From the NCBI GenBank assembly GCA_021414065.1, contig JAIOPE010000034.1, positions 1 through 64,000 of the forward strand: a stretch of 64,000 nucleotides of DNA. Direction: 5' to 3'. The stretch comes from Planctomycetota bacterium. GTDB taxonomy: Bacteria > Planctomycetota > JAJSAM01 > JAJVHW01. Position numbers and translations under genes: made by a program. The notes beneath the pieces are model-generated. The model worked only from the letters and a program-made list of their open reading frames with translations, had not been told where the DNA came from and did no database searches. Position 1 is the first letter of the stretch, and each line of letters begins with the position of its first letter. Shown here piece after piece: positions 44,084 through 52,838 of the stretch.

Positions 44084-45076
44084 CTACTTCCGAGCATCGC
44101 GTCCCGCCGAGTTTCGGACAACGTACGTCGGCATCCGCATGGTCCGGCGGTGCACCTGAGCTAGATACTCACCAAGAATGCCAAGCGCAAGCAGTTGGGC
44201 CCCCGAGAACATCGCGATCGAGCAGGCGATGAATGCAAATCCGTGGACAACCGCACCTTCGATCAGATAACGCACAACAGTGTACGCAAGCATGAGAAAG
44301 CCGACGCACGAGAGCAGTAGACCGACGAGGCTTGCCATGCGGAGTGGAAGATCGCTGAAGCCAGTCACGAGATTGAGGGCCACTCGCATCAACTTCCGGA
44401 CACTGTAGTTCGACTCGCCGATTGTGCGTTCCATGTGATCGACGCGGATCACGACGAATCGGTTAGTCGTCCACGACAAGAGCACATCCAGGGACAGGTG
44501 CGGCCCCTCGAACTCTGCGAAGCCATTGCGCAGCTCCGTTCGGATGGCGCGAAAGGCCGTCACGTCACCGGCAACGCTGACGCCCATAGCGGTTCTCAAG
44601 GCCCACTTGGTCACGACCGACGTGATGTCTCGCCAAATCCCGTGCCGTTGGTGAACCGGAGCGCCGTACACAACGTCAGCCCCGGCGGCGAGTGGGACTA
44701 GGAGCTTCGGAATCTCGGAAGGCGGATGCTGTAGGTCGTCATCGATTGTGACCGTGCAGTCATACCGCGCCTCGCGAATTCCGCAAAGGAGTGCATTGTG
44801 CTGGCCGAAGTTCCGTCCGAGCTCAATCCACCGAACCCTGGGATTGCGACCTGCGATGTCCGTGATCGCATTCTGGCTCGCGTCGCGGCTCCCGTCATTC
44901 ACCAGAATGATCTCGTAATCCAGATGGCATGCCACGAGTGCGGCGACCGCGCCATCCACCACGCCGCGAATCGTCCCCTCCGCGTTGTAGACCGGGACGA
45001 TCACAGAGACGCCGATGCGGAGCGGCGCGCGGTGGGACTCGTTGCACTCTGAGTGTGCGGATGAAGACTCAGCCAT
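44084..45076 (-). CDS. GtrB-type polyprenyl-phosphate glycosyltransferase
   Basis: A 330-residue family 2 glycosyltransferase with two C-terminal membrane helices. It has SVIVPVYNAEGTIRGVV, ILVNDGSRDASQ and T-I-D-D-D-L-Q-H-P (D-x-D) followed by the R-N-F-G-Q-H-N-A-L stretch of the GtrB/ArnC class, which loads a sugar onto undecaprenyl phosphate. Membrane helices at about 240-262 and 275-297 are typical of the class. The ATG at 45074-45076 is divergent from the formyltransferase gene (45294). Like its neighbour it shows lower GC and a plainer codon mix. Confidence 0.9.
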   Translation of the reverse strand: MAESSSAHSECNESHRAPLRIGVSVIVPVYNAEGTIRGVVDGAVAALVACHLDYEIILVNDGSRDASQNAITDIAGRNPRVRWIELGRNFGQHNALLCGIREARYDCTVTIDDDLQHPPSEIPKLLVPLAAGADVVYGAPVHQRHGIWRDITSVVTKWALRTAMGVSVAGDVTAFRAIRTELRNGFAEFEGPHLSLDVLLSWTTNRFVVIRVDHMERTIGESNYSVRKLMRVALNLVTGFSDLPLRMASLVGLLLSCVGFLMLAYTVVRYLIEGAVVHGFAFIACSIAMFSGAQLLALGILGEYLAQVHRRTMRMPTYVVRNSAGRDARK

Positions 45077-45293
45077 GCTGTCATCCTATCGCAGCGGAGG
45101 CGGTTCTCACCCGCAAGATCATCAGGGATGAGGTGGCGACCATGGTCCATCGAGCGCTTGGCAGCGCGCCGCGGCGAACTACTCGATGGGCACGAGCCGT
45201 TGGCGAAGCAATGGTGCTCCTTGAGTTTCCTTGGATGTGTTCGCGCTCCGGTCCACGCTGCGCGCGACAACTGGCCGCCCTCAGGAGAATCGA

Positions 45294-45959
45294 ATGCGCA
45301 TTGCGTTCTGTGTTTCTGGAGCCGGACGCCTCGCGCTCACCGCGCTTAGGCACGGTCGGGCTCTGGGCATCCGGGAGTCGCTCCTGGTCGCCGAGGGCAA
45401 AGCGGACCCCGGGCTCGGTTCTGCATGCGCAGCATTCGGGGCGACGTGCGTCCGCATCGACGAACCGGACCGGGCCGAGTTCGATCGACGACTTGACGCC
45501 ACTCTCCTCGATTGGAACGCCGACCTAACTCTGCTGACGTTTGATCGGCTGGTCGATGCTACCCTGGTCGATGGACTTCGAGGGCGCCTCGTGAACGTTC
45601 ACATGGCGCTGCTGCCGTCGTTCCCGGGATTCTCGGCAGTCCGACGCGCGGTCTCGGGCGGCGTTCGACTCGCCGGTACAACCATGCACTTCGTCGATCG
45701 TACGATGGATGGCGGCCCGATTCTCGCTCAGAGCGTCGTTACCGTGCGTCCGGACGACACTCCAGATGAGCTCGGCCGGCGGTTGTATCAGGGCTTGGCA
45801 CCGATGTACCTTCAGGTCGTCAGGTGGTTTGCCGAGGGACGAGTGCTGCTTGACGCATCGAACAGGGTTCAGGTCGAGCGGGCCGTGTACACGGGTCTCC
45901 CAACCTGCCCAGAGGTCGAGCCGCTCGTGGCTTCACTCGTCGGATCCGCTGGGCTCTGA
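45294..45959 (+). CDS. N-formyltransferase (PurN-like)
   Basis: A 221-residue 10-formyltetrahydrofolate-dependent formyltransferase. The catalytic triad of the family is intact: Asn101 and His103 in VNVHMALLPSFPG, and Asp139 in VDRTMDGGPI. The His-to-Asp spacing of 36 equals that of PurN. Its size fits sugar N-formyltransferases better than bifunctional ArnA. AGGAG six bases before the ATG supports the start. The aminotransferase gene immediately downstream can make the amino group for formylation of a dTDP-linked sugar. A purine-pathway role (purN) is possible but less supported by context. Confidence 0.8.
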   Translation: MRIAFCVSGAGRLALTALRHGRALGIRESLLVAEGKADPGLGSACAAFGATCVRIDEPDRAEFDRRLDATLLDWNADLTLLTFDRLVDATLVDGLRGRLVNVHMALLPSFPGFSAVRRAVSGGVRLAGTTMHFVDRTMDGGPILAQSVVTVRPDDTPDELGRRLYQGLAPMYLQVVRWFAEGRVLLDASNRVQVERAVYTGLPTCPEVEPLVASLVGSAGL

Positions 45960-45991
45960 CCGCTTCACACTGGAGGCTCACAGAGCGTCAA

Positions 45992-47134
45992 ATGTCGATA
46001 GATACCGCGTCCATCCCCTTCAACCGCCCGTGCCTCGGCGGGCCTGAGTACGCCTACGTCGCGAACGCCGTCGAGCGGATGCACCTCTCGGGCGACGGCT
46101 CGTTCACGCACGCCTGCCACGCGATCCTCGAACAGGTGTCCGGCGCGGCGAAGGCGCTGCTGACGACGTCGTGTACGCACGCCCTGGAGATGTCGGGGCT
46201 GCTGCTCGAACTGAAGCCCGGCGACGAAGTGATCGTCCCCGCGTTCACGTTCGTCTCGACCGTCAACGCCTACGTGCTCCGCGGGGCGCACCCGGTCTTC
46301 GCTGACGTCCGCGCCGACACGATGAACCTCGACGAGCGGCAGCTCGAATCGCTGATCACGCCGCGCACGAAGGCGATCGTGGTCGTCCACTACGCCGGCG
46401 TCGCCTGCGAGATGGACGCGATCCTGGAGATCGCGCGGCGGCACGGCGTGCCGGTCGTCGAAGACAACGCCCACGGGCTGTTCGGCAGCTACCGCAGCCG
46501 GCCGCTCGGCAGCTTCGGCGTCATGGCCACGCAGAGCTTCCACGAGACGAAGAACATCCAGTGCGGCGAGGGCGGCGCGCTTCTGCTCAACGACCCGTCG
46601 CTCGTGCGCCGGGCGGAGATCCTGCGAGAGAAGGGCACGAATCGCGCGGCGTTCTTCCGCGGTGCCGTGGACAAGTACACGTGGGTCGATGTCGGCTCGA
46701 GCTGGCTCCCCTCCGACATGCTCGCGGCGTTCCTCCTCGCGCAACTCGAAGCGCGTGAGGCGATCCAGGCGAAGCGGCGCGCGGTCTGGGATCGCTATCA
46801 GGCCTCGCTCGCAGGATGGGCGTCCGACCACGGCGTGCGACTCCCGACCATTCCCGCGCACTGCGATCATCCGTCGCACATGTTCTACATGGTCCTCCCG
46901 GACCTCGCCGCCCGGACGCACTTCATCTCGCACCTCCGCGCCCAGCAGATCCACGCCGTCTTCCACTACCAGGCGCTGCACCTCTCGCCGATGGGCCGCT
47001 CGCTCGGCGGACGCGACGGACAGTGCCCGGTGACGGAGATGGCCAGCGACTGCCTCGTGCGCCTTCCGCTCTGGAACGACCTGCCGACGGCGGACCAGGA
47101 CCGGGTAATCGAGGCCGTGCGCTCGTCGATGTGA
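45992..47134 (+). CDS. rffA: dTDP-4-amino-4,6-dideoxyhexose aminotransferase (WecE/RffA-like)
   Basis: A 380-residue pyridoxal-phosphate enzyme of the DegT/DnrJ/EryC1 family, which installs an amino group on a 4-keto or 3-keto dTDP sugar. PLP-Lys187 lies in SFHETKNIQCGEGGAL, the diagnostic stretch of WecE/RffA/FdtB-type enzymes. D-N-A-H-G-L (158 region) stacks on the cofactor. The length matches E. coli WecE (376). It follows the N-formyltransferase gene on the same strand, 32 bases apart, forming an amino-sugar N-formylation module with the WbqC-like protein. Codon use is back to the GC-rich norm. Confidence 0.9.
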   Translation: MSIDTASIPFNRPCLGGPEYAYVANAVERMHLSGDGSFTHACHAILEQVSGAAKALLTTSCTHALEMSGLLLELKPGDEVIVPAFTFVSTVNAYVLRGAHPVFADVRADTMNLDERQLESLITPRTKAIVVVHYAGVACEMDAILEIARRHGVPVVEDNAHGLFGSYRSRPLGSFGVMATQSFHETKNIQCGEGGALLLNDPSLVRRAEILREKGTNRAAFFRGAVDKYTWVDVGSSWLPSDMLAAFLLAQLEAREAIQAKRRAVWDRYQASLAGWASDHGVRLPTIPAHCDHPSHMFYMVLPDLAARTHFISHLRAQQIHAVFHYQALHLSPMGRSLGGRDGQCPVTEMASDCLVRLPLWNDLPTADQDRVIEAVRSSM

Positions 47135-47161
47135 GATCGGCGGGGATCGCTTCGACGCCGC

Positions 47162-48072
47162 TCACGCAATGTAGGCGCGCCGCGGTCCCTTGCGGGTCGC
47201 GTCGTACCACGCGTCGAGTTCCGCCTCGAGTGCAGCGCAGCACGCACCGTACGTCCGGCCGCTGAGGCACACGCACGGAGCGTCGAAGGCGGGGACGCCC
47301 CCGCCGAACGACGCTGGATCCCGGACCGATTCCAGCCCGCTCAGTGCAATGGACCGGCGGCGAGCCGACACCCGCAGCGAGGTCGCGCGAGCCGCGGCTA
47401 CTGCGAGCGCGGCGCGGCGCGCGTCGCCGATGTCAGCACCGCACGCCCGGATCGCATCGCCGAGCGCGACGACCGTGTCCGCGTCGGGCTCGGACTCCTC
47501 GTCGTCGTCGATGCCCGGACGCACCACGGACACATCGTCGAACACCGCGAACAATGCAGACACCAGGCGCGGGTCCGAGAACTTGGTCGCCAGCATGGCC
47601 CCGTGCAGTGGCTGCTCGCGCAGGTAGGTGACGAGCACCGCAGCGCATGCGTCGTCGCGGGCGCCGCAGGTCGCTGCAATCTCGGCCCACCAGGTACGCA
47701 TCGGATCGCCGGGTTCGGTCCGCAGAAATCGCTCCACGGCCCGACCCCGGCCGCCGGACCGCACGCTGCGATGGCGCCGGCGAACGACTGCATCCGCAGC
47801 TCGTCGAAGTCGGGCTGATCGACGTGACGGAAGAGCGGCTCGAGCAGATCCGCGCGGTGGAACAGTCCCAGCGCCGCAACCGCGAACTCGCTCGCGATCG
47901 GTCCACACGTCGGGACCGGTCGCTCGCCGTACGCCCGGTCGATCACCGCGAACATCGCCCGCACGCCGGAGTCGCCCGCGGCCAGAACGGTCGCGATCTC
48001 GGCGTCCGTCGGCCACTGGGTGATCCGGAACGTGTCGCGCCACCAGTCGGGGAGCGGAGCGGTCTGCCACAT
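47162..48072 (-). pseudogene. SEC-C motif protein with an internal frameshift
   Basis: One frame carries the N-terminal half (MWQTAPLPDWWRDTFRITQW through HVDQPDFDELRMQSFAGAIA). A second, shifted frame carries the C-terminal half, ending in the zinc-binding SEC-C signature CVCLSGRTYGACC. Protein-like sequence switches frame between about 47735 and 47765, inside a C/G-rich run. Either a real disrupted gene or an indel error there explains it. Merged, it would be ~300 residues with helical repeats of the DUF1186/SEC-C type. An in-frame Met 12 codons upstream (48106-48108) is an alternative start. It is the last gene before groEL's terminator. Confidence 0.75.
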
Positions 48073-48157
48073 CGGGACGAGTGTCCGGGCTCCCGGCATG
48101 CGGTCCAACGGATTGCCGTGGTGCGGGACGTCGATCCGGCCGCGGCCTTGGAATCAA

Positions 48158-48190
48158 ACCGGGCGGCAGGGTTGAACCCCGCCGCCCGGT
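48158..48190 (-). terminator. groEL intrinsic terminator
   Basis: A strong hairpin reads on the reverse strand with a 10-bp perfect stem ACCGGGCGGC/GCCGCCCGGT (48158-48167 and 48181-48190), one mismatch, three more pairs and a 5-base loop. It is followed in the groEL direction by TTTGATT. It lies 89 bases downstream of the groEL stop and 86 bases before the next gene's start. Confidence 0.75.
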
Positions 48191-48220
48191 GGAAGTCTGC
48201 GAGTGCGTTGCGTGGAGAGA

Positions 48221-48302
48221 GCGGCTGCGACTAGAAGTCGCCGCCCATGCCTCCAGTTCGCGTCGGGCGCGGCTGCGACTAGAAGTCGCCGCCCATGCCT
48301 CC
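48221..48302. repeat. 34-bp direct repeat covering the groEL 3' end
   Basis: A perfect 34-bp repeat at 48221-48254 and 48269-48302, separated by 14 bases. The right copy contains the groEL stop and last coding triplets (G-G-M-G-G-D-F). The left copy is an untranslated duplicate placed just after it, ending 31 bases before the terminator hairpin. Confidence 0.9.
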
Positions 48303-49970
48303 CATACCACCCATTCCGCCCATACCACCCATGCCGCCCATGTCGCCGCCGCCGCCGTGGCCGCCGGCGCCGGGCTTCTTCTTCTCCGGGACCTCGGTGA
48401 TGACGGCTTCCGTGGTCAGGAGGAGGGTCGAAACGCTGGCTGCGTTCTGGAGAGCGGTGCGGACGACCTTGCGCGGGTCGATCACGCCGGCCTTGACGAG
48501 GTCCTCGAAGGTCTCCGTCGCGGCGTTGAAGCCGAAACGGGTGGACTTCTGGCCGCGCAGGCGCTCGACGACGATCGAACCGTCGGTGCCCGCGTTCTGG
48601 GCGATCTGGCGGATCGGAGCCTCGAGCGCGCGGCGGACGATGTCCACCCCCACGCGGGTCTCGGCGTCCTCGAGCTTCAGAGCGTCGAGGGCCTTCTGGC
48701 AGTTGAGGAGCGCCACGCCGCCGCCCGGCAGGATGCCCTCTTCGAGCGCGGCCTTGGTCGCGTCGCGCGCGTCCTCGACACGGCCCTTGCGCTCCTTCAT
48801 CTCGACCTCGGTCGCCGCGCCGACGTTGATCTGCGCCACGCCGCCCGCGAGCTTCGCGAGGCGCTCCTGGAGCTTCTCGCGGTCGTAGTCGGACTTCGTG
48901 TCGGCGAGCTCGCGGCGGATCTGCTCCACACGCGACTTGATGTCGGCCGGCTTGCCGCCGCCCTCGACGATCGTGGTGTTGTCCTTGTCCACGATGACCT
49001 TCTTGGCCCGACCGAGCTCGGCGATGCCGACGTTCTCGAGGTTGATGCCGAGGTCCTCGAAGAGCGCCGTGCCGCCGGTGAGCGCCGCGATGTCCTGCAG
49101 CATGGCCTTCCGACGGTCACCGAAGCCCGGCGCCTTGACGGCGACGATGTCGAGCGTGCCGCGGAGCTTGTTCACGACGAGCGTGGCGAGCGCCTCGCCC
49201 TCGACGTCCTCCGAGAGGATGAGGAGCGGCTTCGAGGCCTTCGAGACCTGCTCAAGGAGCGGCAGGAGGTCCTTGACGTTCGAGATCTTCTTCTCGTGGA
49301 TGAGCACGAGGCAGTTCTCGTAGATGCACTCCATCGTCTCGGGGCGGTTCACGAAGTGGGGCGAGAGCCAGCCCTTGTCGAACTGCATGCCCTCCTTCCA
49401 CTCCACCTCGGTCGTGAGGCCCTTGCCCTCTTCGACCGTGACGACGCCGTCCTTGCCGACGCGCGTCATCGCCTCGGCGATCTTCGCGCCGATCTCGACG
49501 TCGTTGTTCGCGGCGATGGAGGCGACCTGCGCGATCTCCTTCTCGTCCTTCGCGTCGATCTTGATCGCGTCCTTCTCGAGCTGGGCCACGATCGCCTCGA
49601 CGGCGAGCTCGATGCCCCGCTTGATGGCGAGCGGCGACGCGCCGGCGGCGACGTTCTTCAGGCCCTCTTCGAAGATGGCCTCGGCCAGGACGACCGCGGT
49701 CGTCGTGCCGTCACCCGCGACGTCGGCCGTCTTCTGGGCGACCTCGCGGACCATGATCGCGCCGATGTTCTCGTTGCGGTCGCCGAGGTCGATCTCCTTG
49801 GCGACGGTCGCACCGTCCTTCGTGACCTGCGGCGCGCCGAACGACTTCTCGATGAGCACGTTCCGGCCGCGGGGTCCGAGCGTGACCTTCACGGCCCGCG
49901 CGAGCTGACGCACGCCGCGGCGGATGGATTCACGGGCGTCCTGGTTGTAGACGATGCGCTTCGCAGTCAT
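48279..49970 (-). CDS. groEL: 60-kDa chaperonin GroEL
   Basis: A 563-residue chaperonin. [10 protein letters not shown] and [15 protein letters not shown] carry the ATP-binding residues, [12 protein letters not shown] the equatorial turn, and the apical and intermediate domain residues are intact. It ends with a long disordered tail ([10 protein letters not shown] followed by repeated G-G-M) and a final D-F. The tail is longer than the E. coli [GGM]4M. It follows groES with a 130-base gap on the same strand. Its 3' end is duplicated just past the stop, ahead of a strong terminator. No second groEL is in the window. Confidence 0.97.
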   Translation of the reverse strand: MTAKRIVYNQDARESIRRGVRQLARAVKVTLGPRGRNVLIEKSFGAPQVTKDGATVAKEIDLGDRNENIGAIMVREVAQKTADVAGDGTTTAVVLAEAIFEEGLKNVAAGASPLAIKRGIELAVEAIVAQLEKDAIKIDAKDEKEIAQVASIAANNDVEIGAKIAEAMTRVGKDGVVTVEEGKGLTTEVEWKEGMQFDKGWLSPHFVNRPETMECIYENCLVLIHEKKISNVKDLLPLLEQVSKASKPLLILSEDVEGEALATLVVNKLRGTLDIVAVKAPGFGDRRKAMLQDIAALTGGTALFEDLGINLENVGIAELGRAKKVIVDKDNTTIVEGGGKPADIKSRVEQIRRELADTKSDYDREKLQERLAKLAGGVAQINVGAATEVEMKERKGRVEDARDATKAALEEGILPGGGVALLNCQKALDALKLEDAETRVGVDIVRRALEAPIRQIAQNAGTDGSIVVERLRGQKSTRFGFNAATETFEDLVKAGVIDPRKVVRTALQNAASVSTLLLTTEAVITEVPEKKKPGAGGHGGGGDMGGMGGMGGMGGMGGMGGDF

Positions 49971-50100
49971 GGGAGTCCTCTTCCTTCAGGTTCCGAACGG
50001 TGTGTTGCTGTGGACGGGCGCCGGCCGGGGGCCTGCGCGTTCGGCGCGAAGTCGATGGCCGGCGCTCGGCGCCGGGCCCCCGACGACCCGCCCTCGACGC

Positions 50101-50394
50101 TTAGCCTTCGACGATCGCGAGGATGTCGTCCTCGTTGATGAGGAGGACCTCTTCGCCCTCGACCTTGACCTCGGTGCCCGCGTAGGGGCTGAAGATCACG
50201 CGGTCGCCGGCCTTGACCTGGAACTTGGTCCGCTCGCCGTTCTTCTGGAGCTTGCCCGTTCCGACGGCGACGACCTTGCCTTCCTTGGGCTTCTCCTTCG
50301 CCGCGTCGGGAAGGACGATGCCGCCCTTGGTCTTGCTCTCGGCTTCGAGACGCTTGACGAGCACCTTGTCGTTGATCGGACGGATCTTCGCCAT
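50101..50394 (-). CDS. groES: 10-kDa co-chaperonin GroES
   Basis: A 97-residue co-chaperonin. [13 protein letters not shown] begins the beta-barrel. The mobile loop is [12 protein letters not shown], with the roof and C-terminal [16 protein letters not shown] 50392-50394, TAA stop. It precedes groEL as a normal groESL operon. Upstream, two small hairpins occur: CCGCG/CGCGG near 50436-50450 and GCGGCCG/CGGCCGC at 50453-50472. I see no CIRCE element, so heat-shock control by HrcA is not supported from this sequence. Confidence 0.96.
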   Translation of the reverse strand: MAKIRPINDKVLVKRLEAESKTKGGIVLPDAAKEKPKEGKVVAVGTGKLQKNGERTKFQVKAGDRVIFSPYAGTEVKVEGEEVLLINEDDILAIVEG

Positions 50395-50656
50395 CGGTCA
50401 GGCTCCTCGTTGTCGCTTCTTGGGATCGCTTCGCCCCGCGGGAAACGCGGCAGCGGCCGCGGAATCGGCCGCGGGCAGGCGACGAAAAGCAACGGGGGGA
50501 CCAAAGCCGACGGGAGGGTCGGTTTCCGTCTATTTCATTCCCAAGTCGATAGTTACAGCCGTCTCCAGCCGGTCGCTGGATGCTGCCAAGCTGACGCTTG
50601 GACCCGTTGACGGCCGGCCCCCTGCCAGCGTGACAGGTTGGCCGGAGTCGGCCGCG

Positions 50657-51604
50657 CTACCGTCCCACGAGCTTCGGGTGACGCCTCTCCGTGTCGCTCG
50701 ACATCTCCGCCTTGCGGATCGCGTAGGCCAGCTCGACCGAGGCCCGGGCGTCGTCGATCGTGAACCCGTTCCCGGCGAGTGAACGCTCGTAGACCCGCGT
50801 GTGCAGGTCGGTGAAGCCCTCGCTGAACTCGATCTCCTGACCGTCCACGCTGATCGACCGGTGCGTCGTGTTCTTGCCGGGCACAGGCACGAACGGCAGG
50901 TCCGTCGCGTCGGTCGAGAGGAACCAGCGGACGCGGGCGTGCTCCAACTCCAGGGCGCCGGAGGCGTGGCGGGCGTCGCGCAGGTGGACGACGCACTCCT
51001 GGACGGGCCCGAAGAGCCAGATGAGCAGGTCGAAGAAGTGGATGCCGATGTTCATCACGATCCCGCCGGACCGTTCCTCGGTGCCCTTCCACGATACGTC
51101 GTACCAGCGGCCGCGCGAGGTGATGTAGGTGAGCTGCACGTCGTGCCGCGCCCGCCCGCGCTCGGCGAGGATCTTCTCCCGGAGCGCGATCAACTGCGGG
51201 TGGACGCGAAGCTGGAGCACCGTGTTCACGCGCCCGCCGGTCTCGGCTTCGAGCTCCTTCAGGGCGTCCATGTTCCACGGGTTGATGACGAGCGGCTTCT
51301 CGCAGATGGCGTTCGCGCCGACGCGCAGGGCGAGGCGAATGTGGGAGTCGTGCAGGTAGTTCGGCGAGCAGATGCTCATCCAGTGGACGCGGCTCTCCTC
51401 GGGCCCGCGTCGGAGCTTCTCCAGGTGCCGGTCGAACCGCTCGAACTCGGCGAAGTACCGGACGTCGAACGAGAAGCGGTCGAGCAGGCCGACGGCGTCG
51501 TGCGGGTCGCTCGCTGCGACGACCCGGTTGCCCGTCGCCAGGATCGCCTGGAGGTGGCGCGGCGCGATGTAGCCGGCGACGCCGGTGATGGCGAAGTTCT
51601 TCAC
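50657..51604 (-). CDS. wlbA: Gfo/Idh/MocA sugar dehydrogenase, WlbA/WbpB-like
   Basis: A 315-residue NAD-dependent dehydrogenase starting at GTG 51602-51604. The N-terminal stretch KNFAITGVAGYIAPRHLQAI and the EFERFDRHLEKLRR, SICSPNYLHDSHIRLAL, ICEKPLVINPWN and INTVLQL-type motifs match WlbA/WbpB, which oxidise UDP-N-acetylglucosaminuronic acid at C3 in the making of UDP-2,3-diacetamido sugars. The later enzymes of that pathway (WlbB-D) are not here, so its partners must lie elsewhere. Adjacent to groESL, probably not co-regulated. Confidence 0.85.
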   Translation of the reverse strand: MKNFAITGVAGYIAPRHLQAILATGNRVVAASDPHDAVGLLDRFSFDVRYFAEFERFDRHLEKLRRGPEESRVHWMSICSPNYLHDSHIRLALRVGANAICEKPLVINPWNMDALKELEAETGGRVNTVLQLRVHPQLIALREKILAERGRARHDVQLTYITSRGRWYDVSWKGTEERSGGIVMNIGIHFFDLLIWLFGPVQECVVHLRDARHASGALELEHARVRWFLSTDATDLPFVPVPGKNTTHRSISVDGQEIEFSEGFTDLHTRVYERSLAGNGFTIDDARASVELAYAIRKAEMSSDTERRHPKLVGR

Positions 51605-51792
51605 GTGTGGCCTCGGAGTGGGGAGACGGTCTCTCTCCCCCTCCCATCGGTCGCGGGCGCGGTTTTCAGGAGCGGGGGAGGTCCAGGCCCGCGTCCGACT
51701 GCGCACCGGAACCGGCCCGGACCGAGGAGTCGGCGACCCCGCGCTCGTGGTGGGGTGCCCGACGAGGTAGGGGCGAGTTCCGACGGTACGGG

Positions 51793-52689
51793 CTACTCGT
51801 CGTCGTCGAGTTCGATCGAGATCGGCACGCGGACGGTCGTCCGGATCGACACGACCGACATCTCCGGGAGCTGGATGCGGACCGGGGTCGAGAAGCCGCC
51901 CAGGCTCGTCTCGATCGTCGGGATCGGACGCTTGAGCTGGGTCATGGTCGCCCGGACGTCCACCGTCGCCGTGCCGCCCTCCGACTCCGCCTTCACCGCG
52001 CGCCACGACTCGTTGTAGTACGTCGCCACTTGCGTCGCGAACTGGGCGAGCGACGGGTCGCCGAGCGTCTCGGCGTACTCTTGGAGTGCGACGCGCCCCT
52101 CCATCCGCACCTTCCGCTTCGGCGACGACATCTTCGCGATGCACGCCTGGATGCGCTTCACATGGGCCGCAGCCATCTCCTTCGCGCGGCGCTCCGACTC
52201 GCGCCGCAGGATCTCGTCCTTCGACACCCACGCACCGCCGACGCGAACGAAGCCGCGCGCCAAGTGGTACTCCTCGTCGGTCACCCAGCGGTCCTCGTAC
52301 CGGATGAACCCGAGCCGCGCGCGCGCCGCGGCGTGGTCCGGGTCGCTGTCGATGGCGGCCTTCAGGTGCTTCGTCTCGAACGTCGGCATCCCGTGATCCC
52401 GCGCCCAGTCGGCCATCGCGACGTGCCCCGCCGCGTCCTTCGGCGCCGCCTTCGCGAGTTGCTCGCGGTAGACGTCCTCCTTCGTCGGCGCGACGGTGAT
52501 CGACTTCACGTCCTTCGCGTCGAGCCGCATCGTGCCGGTGGCGGTCTCGATGACGACGAACTCGCCGTCGCGGCGGGCCTTGCCTTCGAGCTTGTTCCCG
52601 TTCGCGAGGAGGACGTCGTCCGCGTGGGCCGACGCTGCGGCCCCGACCCAGAGGAGTGGAACGAGAAGGAGCGGCGTGCGAAGCGACAT
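51793..52689 (-). CDS. secreted protein with planctomycete-type repeat
   Basis: A 298-residue protein with a signal peptide (RTPLLLVPLLWVGAAASAHA, cleaved after A-H-A). L-L-A-N-G-N-K-L-E-G-K-A-R is a beta-barrel-like opening. A helical region contains RLGFIRYEDRWVTDEEYH, a motif recurrent in secreted planctomycete proteins, and G-A-W-V-S-K-D-E-I-L-R-R repeats. The end is acidic (I-E-L-D-D-D-E). No enzymatic motif. Function unknown; probably an envelope or extracellular protein. Confidence 0.7.
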   Translation of the reverse strand: MSLRTPLLLVPLLWVGAAASAHADDVLLANGNKLEGKARRDGEFVVIETATGTMRLDAKDVKSITVAPTKEDVYREQLAKAAPKDAAGHVAMADWARDHGMPTFETKHLKAAIDSDPDHAAARARLGFIRYEDRWVTDEEYHLARGFVRVGGAWVSKDEILRRESERRAKEMAAAHVKRIQACIAKMSSPKRKVRMEGRVALQEYAETLGDPSLAQFATQVATYYNESWRAVKAESEGGTATVDVRATMTQLKRPIPTIETSLGGFSTPVRIQLPEMSVVSIRTTVRVPISIELDDDE

Positions 52690-52838
52690 GAGACGGCCCT
52701 CGGGGCGGTGCAGCGATCCGCCCCCATCCTACCGCGCCCTGCCGGGCCCGGAGTCGCGGTGGCCGGAGGGCGCCTCGCACTATCCTTCGGGTTCCCCGTT
52801 CCGCCGGAGACCCGCCCCTGTCCGAATCCGACTCCCCG

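Noticed and set aside
48300-48370. Short tandem repeat array
   Set aside because: It is the G-G-M tail of GroEL, a known feature of the family.
50395-50656. CIRCE heat-shock element before groES
   Set aside because: The diagnostic TTAGCACTC and GAGTGCTAA half-sites are not found; only two small G/C hairpins are present.
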